Shown: one piece after another, positions 24,361 through 34,304 of the stretch
Layout: every line of letters starts with the position of its first letter
Numbering within the stretch: position 1 is the first letter of the stretch
Source of the DNA: Solirubrobacteraceae bacterium
Lineage (GTDB): Bacteria; Actinomycetota; Thermoleophilia; Solirubrobacterales; Solirubrobacteraceae
Direction: 5' to 3'
Length of the DNA: 58,201 nt
Assembly (NCBI GenBank): GCA_030447275.1
Contig: JAUJPF010000024.1
Span: 1 to 58,201 of the forward strand
Notes under the pieces: model-generated
The model's database searches: none
Told to the model about the DNA's origin: nothing
What the model saw: the letters and a program-made list of their open reading frames with translations, nothing else
Position numbers and translations under genes: made by a program

Positions 24361-25666
24361 CGCGGCGCCCTCGCCCGGTTCGACACGGTCAACAGCAGCG
24401 CGAGCAGCACGAAGTTCGCGACGATCGACGAGCCGCCGTAGGAGACGAACGGCATCGTCACGCCGGTCAGCGGGATGAGCTTCGTGACGCCGCCGACGAT
24501 GACGAACACCTGGAGCGCGAACACCGCGGCGAGGCCGGCGGCGAGCAGCTTCGAGAACGCGTCCCCGGCGAGCATCGCGATCTTGAAGCCGCGCTGGGCG
24601 AACATGAGGTAGAGCCCGATGACCGCGGCCGCGCCGAAGAGCCCGAGCTCGTTCGTGATGAGCGCGTAGATGAGGTCGGTGTCGGCCGCCGGCAGGATCC
24701 GCGGGCAGTTCTCCGCCCCACACGGCAGCGTGAGCTGCGCCTGGCCGAAGCCGGTGCCGAACAGCCCGCCGTCGGCCTGCGCGAACAGGCTCTGCGCGAT
24801 CTGGTAGCTGCCGCTGACCTTCGCCTCGTAGAGCTGGGGGTCGAACGGGTCGCGCCACGCGTCGATGCGCCCCTGCACGTGGCCCACCGTCGCCGTGAAG
24901 AACCACGCGCCGGTGAAGAACATCCCGAGCCCGATCACCACCCAGCGCAGCTGGCTCGTCGCGACGTAGAGGAGCGCCAGGAACGCGCCGAAGAACATCA
25001 GCGACGAGCCGAGGTCGCGGATGAAGACGAGCAGCAGCATCGCCGCGCCCCACACGACGAGCAGCGGCCCGAGGTCCTTCAGCCGTGGGAGCTGGACGCG
25101 CCCGAGCCGCCGTCCGCCCTGCACGAGCACCTGCCGCGTGTCGCGCAGGTAGCTGGCGAGGAAGATGACGATGGCGATCTTGGCCAGCTCGGCGGGCTGG
25201 AACGAGACCGGGCCGAGGTTGACGCCGAGGTACGCGCCGTTGACCTGCGCGCCGATGCCGGGCACCCGCGGCAGCACGAGCAGCGCGATCCCCGCCAGTG
25301 CGATCGTGTAGCGGTAGCGCTCCAGCACGGTGTAGTCGCGCAGCCACACGATCGTCGCCGCGAAGACGACGAGCCCGACGACGTACCACTGCGCCTGCTC
25401 GCGCGCGAGCTCGTCGTCGATCCGGTAGATCATCACGAGCCCGACGCTGGCCAGCACGGCGACGATCGGGAAGAGGTACGGATCGGCGTGCGGCAGCGTC
25501 ATGCGGACGATCACGTGGGCGCCGAAGCAGAGCGCGAGGAAGATCGCGCCGTAGGTCAGCGAGACGTTCGACAGCAGCTCGTCCTGCTGGATGAACACCG
25601 CGGCGAACCCGGCGGTGACGAGCAGGCCGGCGGGGATCAGCGCGAGCAGCTCGCGGTTGCGCGGGC

Positions 25667-25670
<4 letters not shown>
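24357..25670 (-). CDS. rodA: SEDS-family peptidoglycan polymerase (RodA/FtsW)
   Basis: This 437-residue membrane protein has at least ten hydrophobic segments and the SEDS signatures FQPAELAKIAIVIFLASYL and, near the end, TGVTMPFVSYGGSSIVANF. ATG 25670 (MSPRNRELLALIPAG) overlaps the pstP stop codon (ATGA); the longer upstream frame is not SEDS-like. It polymerises glycan strands with PbpA. A cysteine pair (CGAENC) sits in the large extracellular loop. Confidence 0.95.
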
Positions 25671-26916
<1,246 letters not shown>

Positions 26917-26917
<1 letters not shown>

Positions 26918-27393
26918 CAGCCCTGGAACTCGAACTGGGAGTCGCCGATGCGGATGCGGTCGCCGGCGTGCAGCGGCTGGGGCCCGCGCAGCAGCTCGTC
27001 GTTGAGGTACGTCCCGTTGGTGGAGCCGAGGTCCTCGAGCACGACCGCGCCGCCCTGGCGCTCGATGCGCGCGTGCTGCGACGAGGCAAACGCGTCCTCG
27101 AGCACGATCTCCACGTCGCCGCGCCCGAGCGTCGCCCCGCTCGAGACGTCGTAGCGCGAGCCCGGCTCGTGGCCCGGCGCGCGGTCGACGACGAGCAGCG
27201 CGTGGCGGTCGCCGTCGCCGCCGAAGCCGGTCGCCGCGTGCAGGCCGGTGGCCTCGGGCATCGGCGTCGCCGCGCGGCCGTCGGTCTGCCGGCGCAGGTC
27301 CTTGAGCGCGCTGCGCGCGACCCACAGCAGGAACAGGAAGAGGACGGCGAGGAAGCCGAACTTCAGGGCGACGGAGACCGGCTCGAGCGCCAC
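26917..27393 (-). CDS. fhaB: membrane-anchored FHA protein FhaB
   Basis: This 158-residue protein has an N-terminal membrane segment (LKFGFLAVLFLFLLWVARSA) and a C-terminal FHA domain with the phosphothreonine-binding pattern: GATLGRGDVEIVLED, SSQHARI and LGSTNGTYLNDEL. FhaB recruits phosphorylated partners, in mycobacteria including wall-synthesis proteins. It lies four bases after fhaA. Confidence 0.95.
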
Positions 27394-27397
27394 GCGG

Positions 27398-28174
27398 CTA
27401 CTCCACGACGAAGCGGACGTCGGCGGTGCCGAGGGCGAGGCGGTCGCCGGACTCCACCGCGGCCGACCCGTCGATCCTGCGCCCGTTCACCTTGACCCCG
27501 TTCGTCGAACCGAGGTCGCGCACCTGCCAGCCGCCGCGGCCGTCGGGCTTGACCTCGGCGTGGCGGCGCGACACGTTGGGGTCGGCGAGGACCACCTCGC
27601 AGTCGCGGCTGCGCCCGATGGTCGCGCCGGTCGCGGGGACGACCATCCGCTTGCCCTCGGCGAGGACCATCGCGCGCCCGGTCGGCTGCGGCCCGCGCGG
27701 CTCGTCGAGGTCGGCCCGCAGGCGCTCGGAGGTCGAGTAGACCATCGTGTGGCCGTGGTCGCCCTGCTCCATGGGGTCCGGGCCGCCCTGTGCCGCGCTC
27801 CCCGCGGCGCGCACCAGCCGCGCCTGGATGCCGAACTCGCCGAGGTTCAGCGCGTCGTCGGTCTTGAACGCGACCTGCGGGCGCGAGACGAGCGCGAGCT
27901 TCTCGCGCCGCGCGTGCTCGAGCAGGTACGCCCCCAGCTCCTCGCCGATCTCGTGCTCCATGTCCTGAAGGCGCTGCCGGTCGTCAGGCGACAGCCAGAC
28001 GACGTACTCGTTCGGCACGTACGTGCGCGAAACCGAGACCGTCCGGTGCTGGTCCATCTCCTTGGCGAGACCGCGCGCCAGCTCGACGGGACGCACCTCG
28101 GACCGGAAGACCCGGCCGAACGTGCCCTCGACGAGGTCGGCGATCTTGGTCTCGAGGCTCCTGAGTACGGACAT
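27398..28174 (-). CDS. fhaA: FHA protein FhaA (DUF3662-FHA)
   Basis: The 258-residue product begins MSVLRSLETKIADLVEGTFG with the DUF3662 domain (about 1-125; VRPVELARGLAKEMDQHRTV). After a linker the C-terminal FHA domain carries GATIGRSRDCEVVLADPNVS, RRHAEV and LGSTNGVKVNGRR. FhaA in mycobacteria binds phosphorylated MviN and regulates peptidoglycan precursor flow. No Shine-Dalgarno sequence is obvious; a strong hairpin ends only eight bases upstream of the ATG. Confidence 0.95.
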   Translation of the reverse strand: MSVLRSLETKIADLVEGTFGRVFRSEVRPVELARGLAKEMDQHRTVSVSRTYVPNEYVVWLSPDDRQRLQDMEHEIGEELGAYLLEHARREKLALVSRPQVAFKTDDALNLGEFGIQARLVRAAGSAAQGGPDPMEQGDHGHTMVYSTSERLRADLDEPRGPQPTGRAMVLAEGKRMVVPATGATIGRSRDCEVVLADPNVSRRHAEVKPDGRGGWQVRDLGSTNGVKVNGRRIDGSAAVESGDRLALGTADVRFVVE

Positions 28175-28182
28175 GGTGGAAG

Positions 28183-28202
28183 GGCCGCTGCTTCCAGCGG
28201 CC
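28183..28202 (-). terminator. hairpin between the polytopic kinase and fhaA
   Basis: The perfect eight-base-pair stem GGCCGCTG/CAGCGGCC with loop CTTC lies four bases after the kinase stop codon at 28207 and eight before the fhaA start. It could end the kinase transcript or lower downstream expression by partial termination. No T-run follows. Confidence 0.5.
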
Positions 28203-28206
28203 GGGA

Positions 28207-29931
28207 TCACTCTACGCGGTCGCCTGCTCCCCGGAACGCGGCCGCGGCAAGCGCGACGACGCCGGCGAGGACGGCCCCGGGCACCGTCCCGTCGGGCTCC
28301 GTGTACGACAGCGCCTCGGCGATCGCTCCGGTCGCCGCGGCGAGGCCGGCGGCCCACACCGTGACGGCGACGACATCGACCGCGAGCGTGCGGCCGCGGA
28401 CGAGCAGCGGCAGGACGGCGGCGGCGGCGCCCCACAGCGCGGCGAGGGCGAGCACGGCCGGCTCGGCGACGGCGTCGAGGTCCGGGCGCGCGCGGGTGAC
28501 GACCGGCGCCAGCGCAAGCCACCAGAACCCGAGCGCGCCGAGCGCCGCGCGCGACGGGATCGTGCGCGCCTGGCCCGCGAGCGCGGGGTACGCGCCCGCG
28601 AGCCCGAGGAGGTCGAGCGCGGGCGCGGCCGCCGGCAGCGACCACAGCGTGCCCTGGCGCGGGACGAACAGCACGACCGGGACCGCCGCGAGCGCGACGA
28701 CGACCGTCACGCGCTCGGCCCCGAGCGCGACGAGCAGCCCGACGAGCGCGACGAGCCACGCGAGCCGCGGCAGCAGGGCGACGGCGCCGCCGACCGCCGC
28801 TGCGGCGAGCAGCGGGTCGACCTCGGCCACCGCAGCGCCCAGCGCCGCCGTCTCCACCGCAAGCTCGCTCAGCGCCCAGCCGACCAGCGCTGCCGCGGCG
28901 AGGCCGGCGAGGACGCGGCCGGGGAGCGTCACGGGCTCGACCCGCCGCCGTCCCTGTCCTTCCGGGCCGCCGCCGGGCGCGCTCCGAGCGTCGACTTCGT
29001 CGTCGTATCGGTGACGAACTCGACGCTCGTCGTCGCGGACCGGCTCGGGGCGCCACGTGCGCGTCCGCTCCACCGGCCCGGCGTCGACGACGCCCGGCTC
29101 GTCCTCCACGTACGGCTCGGCGGCGGCGAGCGCCGCCCGCAGGTCGGCGATCGAGCCGCGCCGCTCGGGGTCGGAGTCGAGCGCGGCGTCGAGCGCGGCG
29201 CAGAGTCCCGCCGGCAGGTCGCGGCGCAGGCGCCGCAGCGGCGGCAGCGCCATCCCGACGCGCCGCGCCGTCGCCGCCGCGCCCTCCGCCCGCACCGGGT
29301 TCGTCCCGCTCAGCGCCTCGTACAGGACGAGCGCGAGCGCGTAGAGGTCGGCGGCGCCGGTCGTCCGGCGCCCCTCGGCCTGCTCGGGCGCCATGTAGGC
29401 GATCGTGCCCACGACGTCGCCGGTCCGGGTCAGCGCCGCGGCGTCGGCCAGCCGCGCGATGCCGAAGTCGGTGAGCTTCGCGATCCCCGCTCCGTCCTCC
29501 GCCGTCTCGGGGACCATGACGTTCGCCGGCTTCACGTCGCGGTGAATGACGCCCCGCGCGTGGGCGTGCTCCAGCGCGTCGCACAGCGCGACGCCGATGC
29601 GCACGACGTCGAGGTCCGAGAGGTCGCCCGCGCGCTCCAGCTCGCCGAGCGTCCGCCCCCGCACGAGCTCGGAGACGAGGTAGTACGCGTGGTCGTCGCG
29701 GCCGGCCTCGTACAGGGCGACGATCCCCGGGTGCGCGAGCCGCGCGGCGGCCAGCGCCTCGCGCTCGGCCCGCGGGCTCTCGCCGCCGTCGAGCGGAACG
29801 CGCTTGACCGCGACCGGGCGGTCGAGGCGCTCGTCGTGGGCGAGCCAGACGGTCCCGAAACCGCCGGCGCCGAGGCGTCGCAGGAGCCGGTAGCGGTCGA
29901 GGACGAGCTCGCCCTGCGGCTCGACCTCCAT
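28207..29931 (-). CDS. eukaryotic-like Ser/Thr protein kinase with a polytopic membrane C-terminus
   Basis: This 574-residue protein has a kinase domain (LGAGGFGTVWLA, VIHRDVKPANVMVPE, DFGIARLADA, MAPEQAEGR) to about residue 265, a charged linker, and then a 250-residue C-terminal half made of roughly eight to ten hydrophobic helices (for example VLAGLAAAALVGWALSELAV). No extracellular sensor domain is seen. By position, first in the fhaA-fhaB-pstP-rodA-pbpA-pknB direction, it may play a PknA-like role. ATG 29931 is chosen where kinase similarity begins. Confidence 0.9.
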   Translation of the reverse strand: MEVEPQGELVLDRYRLLRRLGAGGFGTVWLAHDERLDRPVAVKRVPLDGGESPRAEREALAAARLAHPGIVALYEAGRDDHAYYLVSELVRGRTLGELERAGDLSDLDVVRIGVALCDALEHAHARGVIHRDVKPANVMVPETAEDGAGIAKLTDFGIARLADAAALTRTGDVVGTIAYMAPEQAEGRRTTGAADLYALALVLYEALSGTNPVRAEGAAATARRVGMALPPLRRLRRDLPAGLCAALDAALDSDPERRGSIADLRAALAAAEPYVEDEPGVVDAGPVERTRTWRPEPVRDDERRVRHRYDDEVDARSAPGGGPEGQGRRRVEPVTLPGRVLAGLAAAALVGWALSELAVETAALGAAVAEVDPLLAAAAVGGAVALLPRLAWLVALVGLLVALGAERVTVVVALAAVPVVLFVPRQGTLWSLPAAAPALDLLGLAGAYPALAGQARTIPSRAALGALGFWWLALAPVVTRARPDLDAVAEPAVLALAALWGAAAAVLPLLVRGRTLAVDVVAVTVWAAGLAAATGAIAEALSYTEPDGTVPGAVLAGVVALAAAAFRGAGDRVE

Positions 29932-30033
29932 GGTCTGGGCGGTATCCACCGTCTCGAGGGTTCGTCGGAGCCGCCCTCCAGCCTGCCATGCTGGGAAGGG
30001 AACACGTCCCTGACGGCAAACTTGCACCAGACG

Positions 30034-31161
30034 ATGGCCTTCTTCGACGAAGGGGACGAACCCCGCACGCGTGTCTCCCGGCCCGGCCGGACGGGCGGTG
30101 CGCGCGCGAGCGGCGGCGGCCGCGGACGGGGGCTCGACGACCAGACCGTCCGCAACCGGCGCATCGTCGCGGGCCTGTTCGCGGTCGTCCTTTTGATCCT
30201 GCTCGTCGTCCTCGTCGACGGCTGCCTCGACCGCCGCGCCGAGAACGCCCTCAAGGACTACAACCGCGACGTCGTCACGATCATCAAGCGCTCCGACGAG
30301 CAGGTGGGCGCGGAGTTCTTTGGCCTGCTCAGCGGCGGCGCGACCTCCGCGGTCGACCTCGAGCAGCGCGTCAACCAGCTCCGCGTCGAGGTCGAGCGCC
30401 ACGTCGGCGACGCCGAGGACCTCAGCGTCCCGGGCGACATGAAGCCCGCCCACCGCAACCTGCTTCTCACCCTCGACATGCGCCAGGCCGGGCTCGGCAA
30501 GATCGCCGGCGAGGTCCGCACCGCGCTCGCCCAGGAGCAGGGCGACGAGTCGGCCCAGGCCATCGACCAGATCGCCGCGCAGATGCAGCAGTTCCTCGCC
30601 TCCGACGTCCTCTACAAGGCGCGCGTGCTCCCGCTCATCCAGGAGGAGCTGGCCGAGAAGGAGATCGGCGGGCAGGAGAGCCAGGACACCCAGTTCCTGC
30701 CGAGCCTCGAGTGGCTCGACTCGACCGTCGTGGCCGACCGGCTCGGCGCCGAGGGTGGCGGCAACACCCGCGCCCGCACCGGCGAGCCCGCCCCCGGCCT
30801 GCACGGCCACGGGCTCGTGAGCGTCACCGCGGGCGGCGTGACCCTCCAGCCCGGCGAGACCGCCAACCGCATCCCCGCCGGCTCGAACGTCGCCTTCGAG
30901 GTCACCTTCGCCAACCAGGGCGACAACGACGAGTCCGACGTCAACGTCGCCGTGCGGATCGACGGCGACGGCGAGCGCATCAGCTCGCGCAAGCGCGTCG
31001 ACCAGACGAAGGCGGGCACAAACGCCGAGATCTCGATCCCGCTCGACAAGGCGCCGCCGATCGGCACGCCGGTGACGATCGAGGTCGAGGTCGGCGGCGT
31101 TCCCGGCGAGGAGAAGACCGACAACAACAAGCAGACGTACACGGCGATCTTCACTCGGTAG
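30034..31161 (+). CDS. membrane-anchored protein with a CARDB-like C-terminal domain
   Basis: The product is 375 residues. A disordered Arg/Gly-rich cytoplasmic leader is followed by one membrane segment near residue 50 (IVAGLFAVVLLILLVVLVDG), a helical extracellular region (about 65-230), and a C-terminal Ig-like CARDB domain with AGSNVAFEVTFANQGDNDES and the closing EKTDNNKQTYTAIF. CARDB domains are adhesive or scaffold modules. No enzyme motif is visible. It is divergent from the polytopic kinase, with about 100 bases between the two starts. Confidence 0.82.
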   Translation: MAFFDEGDEPRTRVSRPGRTGGARASGGGRGRGLDDQTVRNRRIVAGLFAVVLLILLVVLVDGCLDRRAENALKDYNRDVVTIIKRSDEQVGAEFFGLLSGGATSAVDLEQRVNQLRVEVERHVGDAEDLSVPGDMKPAHRNLLLTLDMRQAGLGKIAGEVRTALAQEQGDESAQAIDQIAAQMQQFLASDVLYKARVLPLIQEELAEKEIGGQESQDTQFLPSLEWLDSTVVADRLGAEGGGNTRARTGEPAPGLHGHGLVSVTAGGVTLQPGETANRIPAGSNVAFEVTFANQGDNDESDVNVAVRIDGDGERISSRKRVDQTKAGTNAEISIPLDKAPPIGTPVTIEVEVGGVPGEEKTDNNKQTYTAIFTR

Positions 31162-31206
31162 GCGCCGCACCCCGCCGCCGCCCGTGCAGGGCTACATTCT
31201 CGCGTC

Positions 31207-31731
31207 ATGGACGAGCTCTCGACGACCGTCGGCATCGTGGCGCTGGCCGCCGCCGGCCTCGCGCTCGTCGCGCTGATCTGGGCGATCGCGGCGACGGTCC
31301 AGGTCCGCCGCCTGCGCGCCGCGCAGTCCGCCGTCCTCGGCGGGCAGGCGGCGCGCGACCTCGTGACGCACGCCGCCGAGCTCGATGAGGCGTTTCGCAA
31401 CCTCCACGAGCACGTCGACGTCGTCCACGGCACGATCGACGAGCGCCTGGCCGAGGTCGAGGCGCGGCTCGACGGCGCGATCGCCTACCGGGCCATGGTC
31501 CGCTTCGACGCCTACAACGAGCTGTCGGGGCGCCAGTCGACGTCGATCGCGCTGCTCGACGCGCACGGCTCGGGCATCGTCATCTCGTCGATCCACCACC
31601 GCGACGCCGCCCGCGTGTACGCCAAGCAGGTGCACGAGGGGCGCGGCGAGCTCGAGCTGGCGCCGGAGGAGGAGGAGGCGGTGCGCGTCGCGCTCAGCGC
31701 GCCGGCCACCCCCGCCGAAGCGGCCTCGTGA
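31207..31731 (+). CDS. DUF4446 family membrane-associated protein
   Basis: The 174-residue product has an N-terminal membrane segment (VGIVALAAAGLALVALIWAI), a coiled-coil part, and the DUF4446 hallmark VRFDAYNELSGRQSTSIALL followed by GIVISSIHHRDAARVYAK. The family is conserved in Gram-positives but its role is unknown. A TACATT box lies eight bases before the ATG and there is no Shine-Dalgarno sequence. It overlaps pheA by GTGA. Confidence 0.9.
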   Translation: MDELSTTVGIVALAAAGLALVALIWAIAATVQVRRLRAAQSAVLGGQAARDLVTHAAELDEAFRNLHEHVDVVHGTIDERLAEVEARLDGAIAYRAMVRFDAYNELSGRQSTSIALLDAHGSGIVISSIHHRDAARVYAKQVHEGRGELELAPEEEEAVRVALSAPATPAEAAS

Positions 31732-32561
31732 GGGCCGGCTTCCTCGGACCGGCGGGGACGTTCAGCGAGGAGGCGCTCGTCGCCACCGCGCCGCCGGGCG
31801 CGGAGCCCGTCCCGTTCGCCACCGTCGACGCGGTCGTGCGCGCCGTGGACGCCGGCGAGGTCGAGCGCGGGCTCGTCCCGATCGAGAGCGCGACGGAGGG
31901 CTCGGTCGACGCCACGCTCGACGCCCTCGTCGACGCGCCAGGCGTCGCGATCGTCGGCGAGGTCGTCCGCCCGATCGCCCACGCGCTCATCGCCCGCGCG
32001 GACCGCCCGCTCGAGGAGATCGGGACCGTCGCGTCGCACCCGCAGGCGCTCGCGCAGTGCGCGGGCTTTTTGCGCACGTCGCTCCCGTGGGCGACGCCGG
32101 TGGCCTGGAGCTCGACGGCCGAGGCCGTCCTCGAGGTCGCCGCCCGCTCGGAGCCGTGGGCCGCGATCGGGACGCCGCGCGCCGCGAAGCTCTACGGCTG
32201 CGCGGTCCTGCGCGAGGGGATCGAGGACCACGACGGCAACGTCACGCGCTTCGTCTGGGTCGCTCCCGGCGGCGCCGAGCCGGCCCGGGACGGAGCGCCC
32301 GCCTCGAAGACGTCGCTCGCCTTCTGGGGCGCGGGCGCGGCGGAGCCCGGATGGCTCGTGCGCTGCCTGTCGGAGTTCGCGTTTCGCGGCGTGAACCTGA
32401 CGAGGATCGAGTCGCGCCCGCGCAAGGACCGGCTCGGCCAGTACCTGTTCTTCGTCGACCTCGACGGCGCCGCGGGCGCCGAGCGCGTCGACGCCGCGAT
32501 CGAGGGCCTGCGCGCCCACTGTGACGAGGTTCGGATCCTCGGCGCCTACCAGGCGGCGTAG
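31728..32561 (+). CDS. pheA: prephenate dehydratase
   Basis: This 277-residue protein converts prephenate to phenylpyruvate in phenylalanine synthesis. The catalytic domain begins RAGFLGPAGTFSEEALVAT, contains LVPIESATEGSVDATLD and the threonine motif NVTRFVWV, and is followed by an ACT domain (from about residue 195) with the Phe-binding ESRPRKDRLGQYLFFVD. GTG 31728 overlaps the preceding stop codon. Confidence 0.95.
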   Translation: MRAGFLGPAGTFSEEALVATAPPGAEPVPFATVDAVVRAVDAGEVERGLVPIESATEGSVDATLDALVDAPGVAIVGEVVRPIAHALIARADRPLEEIGTVASHPQALAQCAGFLRTSLPWATPVAWSSTAEAVLEVAARSEPWAAIGTPRAAKLYGCAVLREGIEDHDGNVTRFVWVAPGGAEPARDGAPASKTSLAFWGAGAAEPGWLVRCLSEFAFRGVNLTRIESRPRKDRLGQYLFFVDLDGAAGAERVDAAIEGLRAHCDEVRILGAYQAA

Positions 32562-32596
32562 GCCGCCCGCGCCTCTGGATATCCTTCGCCGCGGCC

Positions 32597-33241
32597 ATGG
32601 CCGTCAGCACCCCACCAGGCCCGACGGGGTTCGCGCCGCCGCAACAGCACCCGCGGCGCGAACGTGACGCTGGCCGGGTGCTGGTCCTGAACGCGACGTA
32701 CGAGCCGATCAACGTCTGCACGGTGCGGCGCGCGACTGTCCTGCTGCTCAAGCAGAAGGCCGAGCTGATCGAGCGGGCGACGTGGACGCTGCGCTCGGAG
32801 CACACGCAGCTCCCGCGCCCGATGGTCATCCGGCTCGTGACGTACGTCAGCGTCCCGCGCGACACGCACCGCCGCAAGATCACCCGCCGCGCGGTCTTCG
32901 CGCGCGACGGCTGGGAGTGCCAGTACTGCGGCGCGCGCTCGAACCTGACCGTCGACCACGTCATCCCGCGCTCCAAGGGCGGCTCGTCGGAGTGGGACAA
33001 CATCGTCGCGTCGTGCGCGCCGTGCAACCGGCGCAAGGGCGACCTCCTGCCCGCGCAGGCGAACATGGTGCCGCGGCACGCGCCGCGCGCCCCGAACCCG
33101 CACGTGTTCATCCACGTCGCGAGCCCGACGATCCCGACCGCGTGGAAGCAGTGGCTCCCCGACGCGGCAAGCGACACCGCGGGGCGCTCCACCGCGAAGG
33201 GCACGTCGTCGGCCGCGGGCGTGCGCGCCGCAGCCGCTTAA
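32597..33241 (+). CDS. HNH endonuclease family protein
   Basis: The 214-residue product begins with a conserved lead-in (VLVLNATYEPINVCTVRRAT) and carries the HNH core: CQYCGARSNLTVDHVIPRSK, then NIVASCAPCNRRKGD, with four cysteines (two CXXC pairs) for structural zinc. This stand-alone family is widespread in actinobacteria and cyanobacteria; its biological target is not established. A TATCCT box is 11 bases before the ATG. It converges with the lipoprotein gene, overlapping by four bases. Confidence 0.9.
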   Translation: MAVSTPPGPTGFAPPQQHPRRERDAGRVLVLNATYEPINVCTVRRATVLLLKQKAELIERATWTLRSEHTQLPRPMVIRLVTYVSVPRDTHRRKITRRAVFARDGWECQYCGARSNLTVDHVIPRSKGGSSEWDNIVASCAPCNRRKGDLLPAQANMVPRHAPRAPNPHVFIHVASPTIPTAWKQWLPDAASDTAGRSTAKGTSSAAGVRAAAA

Positions 33242-33990
33242 TCCGGGACGTCGCTCTCCTCGACGACGGTCGACTCGTCCGGCGGCGCGGACGGGACGTT
33301 GACGCCGTAGTCCAGGATGTCGGCGGCGAGGTGCATGCGGTCCTTGCCGAACTTCATGTCGATGACCATGCGCCGGACGAGCTCCTCGTCGTCGATCCAC
33401 ACCTCGATCGGGAACTCGAGCCCCTTGCCCTCGAACTGCTTGAACTTCTTGCGGAAGCGGGCCTTGGTCTCCTCCGGCGAGCGCTCGAACAGGTCGTCCA
33501 TCGAGACGGTCGCCTTGTAGTGTGTCGTGGCGCGGCCGCGCACGCGCTCGCCGCCGAGCTCGTCCACCTCGCCGGACTCGCGGATGAGGTCCAGGAGCTC
33601 CCGCAACGTCATCGTGCTCGGCGCGACGCTGCGGTCGACGGAGTGCATCCACTTCTTGCCGCGCGGCAGGTCGAAGGCCGGCGAGCGCATCCAGAACTCG
33701 TCGCGGATGTTGATCATCTCCATCTTCACCGGGTCCTCACCCGGGATCTTCACGTTCATGTCCATCCGGCCGCGTGAGCTGTCGGCGGTCATGAGCGCCG
33801 TCCCGGTCATGGAGAACTTGCCCTCCTTCGTGGAGTCGACGTCCATCTCCATGTCCCAGTGGGCGGACTCCTCGTTGCCGCTGCGCTCGGCGGCGGCGGC
33901 GAGCGGGCCGACGTCGGCCTCGTCCCCGCCGCAGGCGGGCAGCACGACGGACACGAGAAGGAGGAGCGTGAGGGCGAGAGCGCGGCGCAT
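33238..33990 (-). CDS. secreted lipoprotein of the LppX/LolA-like fold
   Basis: The product is 250 residues from MRRALALTLLLLVSVVLPACGGDE, a signal peptide with lipobox LPAC. The mature part alternates beta strands and Lys/Asp-rich stretches (for example MTGTALMTADSSRGRMDMNV, then FWMRSPAFDLPRGKKWMH) and resembles the LppX/LprG-type lipid-binding half-barrel. Lipid transport is inferred from fold resemblance only. The longer frame starting at 34146 has no signal sequence at its start. Confidence 0.75.
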   Translation of the reverse strand: MRRALALTLLLLVSVVLPACGGDEADVGPLAAAAERSGNEESAHWDMEMDVDSTKEGKFSMTGTALMTADSSRGRMDMNVKIPGEDPVKMEMINIRDEFWMRSPAFDLPRGKKWMHSVDRSVAPSTMTLRELLDLIRESGEVDELGGERVRGRATTHYKATVSMDDLFERSPEETKARFRKKFKQFEGKGLEFPIEVWIDDEELVRRMVIDMKFGKDRMHLAADILDYGVNVPSAPPDESTVVEESDVPD

Positions 33991-34054
33991 GGCGGGAGGA
34001 TCCCACCGGGCGCTCAGCGGCGCGCCAGCGGTCGGCGCGAACGTCGGTTGACGA

Positions 34055-34085
34055 CGAAGGGCGCCGGCTGTGCCGGCGCCCTTCG
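34055..34085. terminator. strong 14-bp hairpin between gyrA and the lipoprotein gene
   Basis: A perfect 14-base-pair stem (CGAAGGGCGCCGGC with its complement) closes a three-base loop TGT. It lies 65 bases upstream of the lipoprotein start and downstream of gyrA and the small-ORF region, so it probably ends the gyrA-side transcript. Confidence 0.7.
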
Positions 34086-34199
34086 CAAACTGCACTGGAC
34101 TGGCTCGAGCGGGACTTGTCTCGGCCGGGGGGACTACATCCGGCATCCCATCTCGAGGGTGACCCGGGTTGGATTCGCTAAGCGAGTCCAGCGTCCGAC

Positions 34200-34256
34200 C
34201 TAGCGGCCGGGCACCTCCAGGGTCCCGTAAGGACTGTCACTACCGATACGGACCAC
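34200..34256 (-). CDS. candidate 18-residue leader/small peptide downstream of gyrA
   Basis: The open frame GTG...TAG would encode MVRIGSDSPYGTLEVPGR. AGAGGA lies five bases upstream of the GTG, within the purine-rich run GAGGAAGGAG. The surrounding 290-base gap between gyrA and the lipoprotein gene has no other gene but holds several hairpins. Size alone makes this uncertain; conservation would have to be shown. Confidence 0.35.
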   Translation of the reverse strand: MVRIGSDSPYGTLEVPGR

Positions 34257-34263
34257 CTCCTTC

Positions 34264-34304
34264 CTCTGGTCTCGCCAGAGTAGCGCACGAAAAGGACGCG
34301 CTAC
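34264..34304 (-). terminator. gyrA 3' hairpins
   Basis: Reading leftward from the gyrA stop codon, a stem GTAGCGC/GCGCTAC (34280-34304, loop with AAAA on the plus strand) overlaps the stop. It is followed by CTCTGG/CCAGAG (34264-34280). The first may terminate gyrA; the second is directly upstream of the purine-rich site before the small open frame. Confidence 0.45.

Noticed and set aside
34140..34220. 5S rRNA or tRNA-like RNA near the gyrA 3' region
   Set aside because: Phrases such as CATCCCATCTCGAG recalled 5S rRNA, but the flanking stems and conserved loops do not fit, and no cloverleaf forms.
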